Source of the DNA: Phycisphaeraceae bacterium
GTDB lineage: Bacteria; Planctomycetota; Phycisphaerae; Phycisphaerales; UBA1924
Length of the DNA: 64,000 nt
Reading direction: 5' to 3'
Assembly: GCA_019636495.1 (NCBI GenBank)
Contig: JAHBXL010000010.1
Location: 62,001-126,000, forward strand
Under the pieces are notes generated by a model. That model saw nothing but the letters and a program-made list of their open reading frames with translations, did not search any database and was not told the origin of the DNA. The position numbers and the translations under genes are program-made. This document shows, piece after piece, positions 60,484 through 64,000 of this stretch (positions within the stretch are counted from its first letter, which is position 1; each line of letters begins with the position of its first letter).

Positions 60484-61793
60484 CGTATCACAATTTCCCG
60501 AACAACGATCGGCAATGTGGATCGGTCGATGGTTGCCACAATCTCCACCTCGACACCCGTACCCTCGTCGCGGCCGCGGCTGGTCACCACGTAGACGTTG
60601 GAACGAACGTCGATGAGGTCATACAGGCTGGCGAGCACTTCGTTGGTAATTGCTGGAACGTTCAAGAGGTCGATCAGATTGCTGAATCCGCCTGCGCGGG
60701 CGTTGCGTTCCAGGATGAGCGCATCGGCCACTCCGGGCGATATCTCGGCCAGGTACTCGATCACCTCGTCGTCGCAGGTGTTGATGTTGAGTTTGCCGGA
60801 TCGCGGCGGTATGGGGTCGCCGAGCGTCGTTTCGTCGAGCAGCAGCGCGAGTTGGTCATTGGTCAGGTTCTGAAGGGTGCTGGTCCGGCGTCCAGAGAGC
60901 AGCGTTGCGCCCTGCGGCACCAGGTCCCGAAGCGGCGTTCGGATGAAGTCCGCCATGCTCGTCACGGTCAGCGCGGCATCGGCAATCGCCTGGGCCTGCT
61001 GTGCATCGACCTGCAGACGCTTCTGGATCTCTTCAACTTCAGCCAGGGTGAGGTCCAGCCGAGCCAGGCCCGACGCCGCGAGGCCACCGTCTTCGCTCAC
61101 GGCCGTCAGCAGACGCGACCACTCGCCGTCGAGTTTTCCATCCGGGTTGTCGGGCGGCCACGTGAGGTTGCCGTCGTCCTCGTTCGGATCGAGCAGGTTG
61201 TTCTGATTCCAGTCCTCGCCGCGGACGTACTCGGGCCGGACACCGAGCACCAGTTCGAGTTCCCCGAGCGATCTGAGCGGCGCGTTCCGCGGCATGTAGC
61301 CGTGCTTGAGCGAGAGATACTGTCCGAGTTCAGCGCCGAGGTCGTTGGGCTCGTCGTCGCCATCGATCCAGTCGAGGATCGAGTCGGCGATGGTCTCGTC
61401 CATGTAGGGCAGCAGCAGCATGCTGTCGCGCGAGAGGATGTTGATGTTGAGTTTGGCGTGGGCATCGGCCGCGCCCTCGACCCGACCGGTCCGGGTGTCG
61501 TGCGCGACGGTGAAAGTCGCGCCGCCGAGGCTGCCCGAAGCGGCGCGCGCCAGTTCATCGCGCACGGCGAATGCGGAGTTCGGATCGGGGTTGATCGTGC
61601 TGAACGTGAGCGCGGCGATCTGCGCCTCGACACCCGCGCGCGCCGCCCACTTGGCCCGCGAGCGTGCCACCGCTTCCCGTCCCGCGGCCGCGCCGCGCCA
61701 AGCCGCGCTCTGCAGCGCGGCGAGAATCACGGCCGAGACCGCGATGGTCCAAAGCACGATGAACGTCGTGACGGCGCGCCGGTGGGTGCTCAT
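60480..61793 (-). CDS. gspK: Minor pseudopilin GspK
   Basis: A 437-residue protein. The N-terminus RRAVTTFIVLWTIAVSAVILAAL is a class III prepilin start without +5 Glu, as is usual for GspK. The helical alpha domain typical of GspK follows: LNINILSRDSMLLLPYMDE, DWIDGDDEPNDLGAE and the DGD motif, and the late segment KLNINTCDDEVIEYLAEISP has a helix-hairpin-helix-like pattern, as in tip pseudopilins. Much longer than G-J. ATG at 61793 is set by the ATGA overlap with gspJ. Confidence 0.9.
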   Translation of the reverse strand: MSTHRRAVTTFIVLWTIAVSAVILAALQSAAWRGAAAGREAVARSRAKWAARAGVEAQIAALTFSTINPDPNSAFAVRDELARAASGSLGGATFTVAHDTRTGRVEGAADAHAKLNINILSRDSMLLLPYMDETIADSILDWIDGDDEPNDLGAELGQYLSLKHGYMPRNAPLRSLGELELVLGVRPEYVRGEDWNQNNLLDPNEDDGNLTWPPDNPDGKLDGEWSRLLTAVSEDGGLAASGLARLDLTLAEVEEIQKRLQVDAQQAQAIADAALTVTSMADFIRTPLRDLVPQGATLLSGRRTSTLQNLTNDQLALLLDETTLGDPIPPRSGKLNINTCDDEVIEYLAEISPGVADALILERNARAGGFSNLIDLLNVPAITNEVLASLYDLIDVRSNVYVVTSRGRDEGTGVEVEIVATIDRSTLPIVVREIVIR

Positions 61794-62647
61794 CGCGGGG
61801 CACCTCCTCCCCCGCCCCCGCCCCCGCCGCCGCGCCCGCCGGCCCCTCCTGTGCCGCCCGCGCCTCCAGTCCCGCCCGTGCCGCCGGTTGCGCCTGTACC
61901 GCCCGTGGTGCCGCCACCGCCGGTCGTCGGGTTGCCACCGGTTGCGTTGTCCTCGGCTTCTTCCTCCGGCGTGGGCGCGGGAGGCGGAACGCGGTCGATG
62001 GCGACAGTCCGCCGCGCCGCGGCCCTGTACCTGCCGGTGTTGTCCGCGGCCCACACGGTGATGCGCACGGCGTGCGGCAGGCCGTCGATGTCGGAATCCC
62101 ACCGGTCGAACCACTGCTCCGAGTCGGTGGCGAGCACGGAGAGCGCGACGACACCGTCGACCAGCGGCGCGGCGATGCCGCCGCCGTCGGGCGTCTCATC
62201 GGGCACGGGGTCGATGCGCCGCCAGAGCGCGGTCGCCGGGGCATCCGGGGCGACAAGCCCCGAGGGCATGATGCGGTAGTGCGACTCGCGCTCGACGCCC
62301 TCGGGCGTGCCGCTCCACGGCCGAAGCGGGCGCGGGTGCGACGTGAACACAAGCAGTTCGTCGCGTGGTTCGGCCGTTGAGCCGCCGCGGGTCACCTGCA
62401 CCTTGGCGAAGCGCAGGTCCGCATCCCGGAGTGCGGATTCAACGTCGCGGGCCATCAGTTCGGCGGCGAGCGCGGCTCGCGAGAACGCCTGCTGTCGCCC
62501 GGTTGCGCCATCGCGCCCGCGGATGACCTGAGAGAGCGCGGCATAGGTCGCGCCGATCACAAACGCGCCGATGATCGACGCGACCAGCAACTCGGCGAGC
62601 GTGAAGCCGCGCCGGCGATGCGGGGATGTTCGCGTGCGCGTCGTCAC
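61790..62647 (-). CDS. gspJ: Minor pseudopilin GspJ with Gly-rich tail
   Basis: A 285-residue protein. Leader ending RRG, then FTLAELLVASIIGAFVIGATYAAL, a standard pseudopilin start with +5 Glu. The middle part (about 30-210) is a GspJ-like beta domain (SHYRIMPSGLVAPD, HAVRITVWAADNTGRY). From about 240 it runs into an unusual Gly/Thr-rich tail (TGGTGATGGTGGTGG and a Gly decamer), which may be a flexible or surface segment. The GTG start overlaps the stop of gspI (GTGA). Confidence 0.87.
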   Translation of the reverse strand: MTTRTRTSPHRRRGFTLAELLVASIIGAFVIGATYAALSQVIRGRDGATGRQQAFSRAALAAELMARDVESALRDADLRFAKVQVTRGGSTAEPRDELLVFTSHPRPLRPWSGTPEGVERESHYRIMPSGLVAPDAPATALWRRIDPVPDETPDGGGIAAPLVDGVVALSVLATDSEQWFDRWDSDIDGLPHAVRITVWAADNTGRYRAAARRTVAIDRVPPPAPTPEEEAEDNATGGNPTTGGGGTTGGTGATGGTGGTGGAGGTGGAGGRGGGGGGGGGGAPR

Positions 62648-63099
62648 GGCAGCGCCCTCTGAACCGGCGCATCGGGCCGCCGGTCCGGGTCGGGGTCGGT
62701 GTCGCCCGTGCCCGTGCGCGAGGCGACGAGCGTGCGGATGGTCAGTTGCTGCGTGCCCCACGCGCGCGACCAGAGGATCGTCGCGGCGACAGTGTAAGGC
62801 TCCGCGCCGATGCCGCCGGAAAACTCCAGGCGATACCCGAAGCCCTCGAACGGCGCATCGCACGTTCCCTGCGTCTCGTACCGCTTGGCGTAGTCATCGG
62901 GGCCGCGCGCCAGCACGAGGTTCAACTGCTCATCGGCGAGCATCGCGGCCAGCGACAGGTCACGCCCCTTGCCTTGCGCCGTGACCGCCTGCCCGGCAAG
63001 GCCGACGATGACCGCCAGCGCAGCGCCGAGAATCACCGCGCCGACGATGACGTCCGCCAACGCAAAGCCGCGACGGTTTGTGCCGCATGCCCTTACCAC
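62644..63099 (-). CDS. gspI: Minor pseudopilin GspI
   Basis: A 151-residue protein. Leader ends in RRG, then FALADVIVGAVILGAALAVIVG. The +5 residue is Asp instead of the usual Glu. The rest is a small beta domain (LSLAAMLADEQLNLVLARG, RYETQGTCDAPFEGFGYRL). GTG 63099 is the likely start and overlaps the stop of gspH by seven bases. Length and position between gspH and gspJ match GspI. Confidence 0.85.
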   Translation of the reverse strand: MVRACGTNRRGFALADVIVGAVILGAALAVIVGLAGQAVTAQGKGRDLSLAAMLADEQLNLVLARGPDDYAKRYETQGTCDAPFEGFGYRLEFSGGIGAEPYTVAATILWSRAWGTQQLTIRTLVASRTGTGDTDPDPDRRPDAPVQRALP

Positions 63100-63734
63100 G
63101 GCACGTCTCCCCGTCCCGTCGCATCAAGGTCCACGGCGCGGTCCGGAAGGGTCCACGCGCCGGTGGGCGCGGCGGCCTCGGCCGCGCTCAGCGCTCGCCG
63201 TGTCGCGGCCATCGCTTCGGGCTGCAACTCAACGTGGTAGCCGATGCGTCCGCGATCCTCTCGCGGCGCAAGAGAAAGTCCGATCGAAGGGCGTGCCTCG
63301 GCTCCGCCCATCGCGATCAACCATCGCGCCGGATCGAGCCGCCGGCCATCGGCCATCGCGTGGCGCAGTTCGAGCCGCTCCAGAACCACGGGGTCGGCCA
63401 GCGGATCCAGCCGCCACGCCGTGCCGTCTCGCTGGACCATGGCGATCGTGCCCGCGGTCTCGCCGCGGACGAACTGGATGCCGACGTTCCGACCGCCGGT
63501 CATGGCGGCACGCTCGGCCGCCGCGCTCAGGAGTCTCTGCACGGCGGTGGCTTCGTTCTCGGCGGCGCGCTCAACCTGTCCGGAGAGCCTCGGCGCGATG
63601 AGCGCGGCGAGCACCGCGAGGATGACGATGACGACGATCAGTTCGATGAGCGTGAACGCGCTGTGCAACGGCCGGCTGGCGCGATGCACGCCGGACCGGT
63701 GGATGAACGCGGGATGGAACGCGGGTCGGTTCAT
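63093..63734 (-). CDS. gspH: Minor pseudopilin GspH
   Basis: A 213-residue protein. The leader is long (about 26 residues, HRSGVHRASRPLHSA), followed by FTLIELIVVIVILAVLAALIAPRLSGQ, with a standard +5 Glu but Ala at -1. The beta domain (about 55-200) has AVQRLLSAAAERAAMTGGRNVGIQF and VERDG-like segments typical of GspH/FimT. ATG at 63734 lies five bases after the gspG stop. Role: minor pseudopilin near the tip. Confidence 0.88.
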   Translation of the reverse strand: MNRPAFHPAFIHRSGVHRASRPLHSAFTLIELIVVIVILAVLAALIAPRLSGQVERAAENEATAVQRLLSAAAERAAMTGGRNVGIQFVRGETAGTIAMVQRDGTAWRLDPLADPVVLERLELRHAMADGRRLDPARWLIAMGGAEARPSIGLSLAPREDRGRIGYHVELQPEAMAATRRALSAAEAAAPTGAWTLPDRAVDLDATGRGDVPW

Positions 63735-63739
63735 GTCGT

Positions 63740-64000
63740 TCAGGGCTTGACGATGTCGGCGTCGTCGCCGTCGCCGCCGGGCTTCTTGTCCGCGCCGTAG
63801 GAAACGATGTCGAAGTCGATGTTCTTGCGGCCGGGCACGACGAGGATGAACATCTCGCCCCACGGGTCCTTGAGTTGCTCGCGCGAGTCCACGTAGGGGC
63901 CCTTCCACTGGCCCTCCTCGAGTCCGCCGGGCTTCTCCCACAGCGCGAGGATGGTCGCGCCCTCGGGCATGCGCCCGCCGCAGTCGGCGAGCATCAGTCG
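63740..64000 (-). CDS. gspG: Major pseudopilin GspG, C-terminal part
   Basis: The frame is open to the right edge; the N-terminal prepilin motif lies beyond it. The visible 86 residues have KGPYVDSREQLKDPWGEMF, followed by a strand with DFDIVSYGADKKPGGDGDDADI. This is the calcium-binding end typical of GspG (WGGPY...DPWGxxY...SYGADGxxGGEGxDADI). It is the most diagnostic gene of a type II secretion operon and starts the visible gene order G-H-I-J-K-L-M-C-D. Confidence 0.93.
   Translation of the reverse strand, partial: RLMLADCGGRMPEGATILALWEKPGGLEEGQWKGPYVDSREQLKDPWGEMFILVVPGRKNIDFDIVSYGADKKPGGDGDDADIVKP

Overview
The window is high-GC DNA (about two thirds G+C by eye), densely coded on both strands. 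It most likely comes from a planctomycete of the Phycisphaerae type. The grounds are the N-terminal export motif LEPRRLL/LEERRLL on two secreted proteins, repeated C-terminal DIFAFL..WFAG 'GC-type' dockerin-like modules, many secreted proteins with PPC, P-domain and lamin-tail modules, DUF1559-style pseudopilins, and a type II secretion operon with divergent L/M/C-like subunits. No rRNA, tRNA, CRISPR array or insertion sequence was recognised.

Layout. 1-4500: the start of a membrane-anchored secretion/pilus ATPase (cut by the window edge), a GH133-type glycogen debranching enzyme, two related small membrane proteins and Aat transferase. 4661-18093: five secreted or surface proteins (two P-domain paralogues, an M1 peptidase, a beta-helix protein, a lamin-tail protein) that all end in the same dockerin-like module, with one pseudopilin among them. 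18176-21493: a membrane protein of unknown role, PheA and an LEPRRLL surface protein. 22131-31574: one 3147-residue surface protein whose C-terminus carries a degenerate metzincin zinc motif. 31652-41867: an RsuA-like protein lacking the catalytic Asp, a BrkB-family protein, a small lipoprotein, NuoB, a trehalose operon (OtsA and an OtsB-GH15 fusion), a tandem thioredoxin, another pseudopilin and a lipoprotein. 42030-46185: IspF, alpha-glucan phosphorylase, a half-size EamA transporter and L21. 46354-54666: TypA, a secreted protein, an anti-sigma/ECF sigma pair, a B12-fold protein, UbiE and an M48 peptidase. 54706-64000: a tightly overlapping type II secretion operon, read leftward in the order G-H-I-J-K-L-M-C-D, running off the right edge.

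How the genes may work together. The T2SS operon is a plausible exporter for the dockerin-tagged proteins, but that link is inference. Debranching enzyme, phosphorylase and the trehalose genes give the cell glycogen and trehalose turnover. Many starts are GTG or TTG, and several were moved inward from the longest open frame on the strength of Shine-Dalgarno sequences or of 4-base stop/start overlaps. The most unusual observations are the shared C-terminal tag cluster, the two proteins with lost catalytic residues, the OtsB-GH15 fusion, and the nearly identical tails plus terminators of the two P-domain paralogues.
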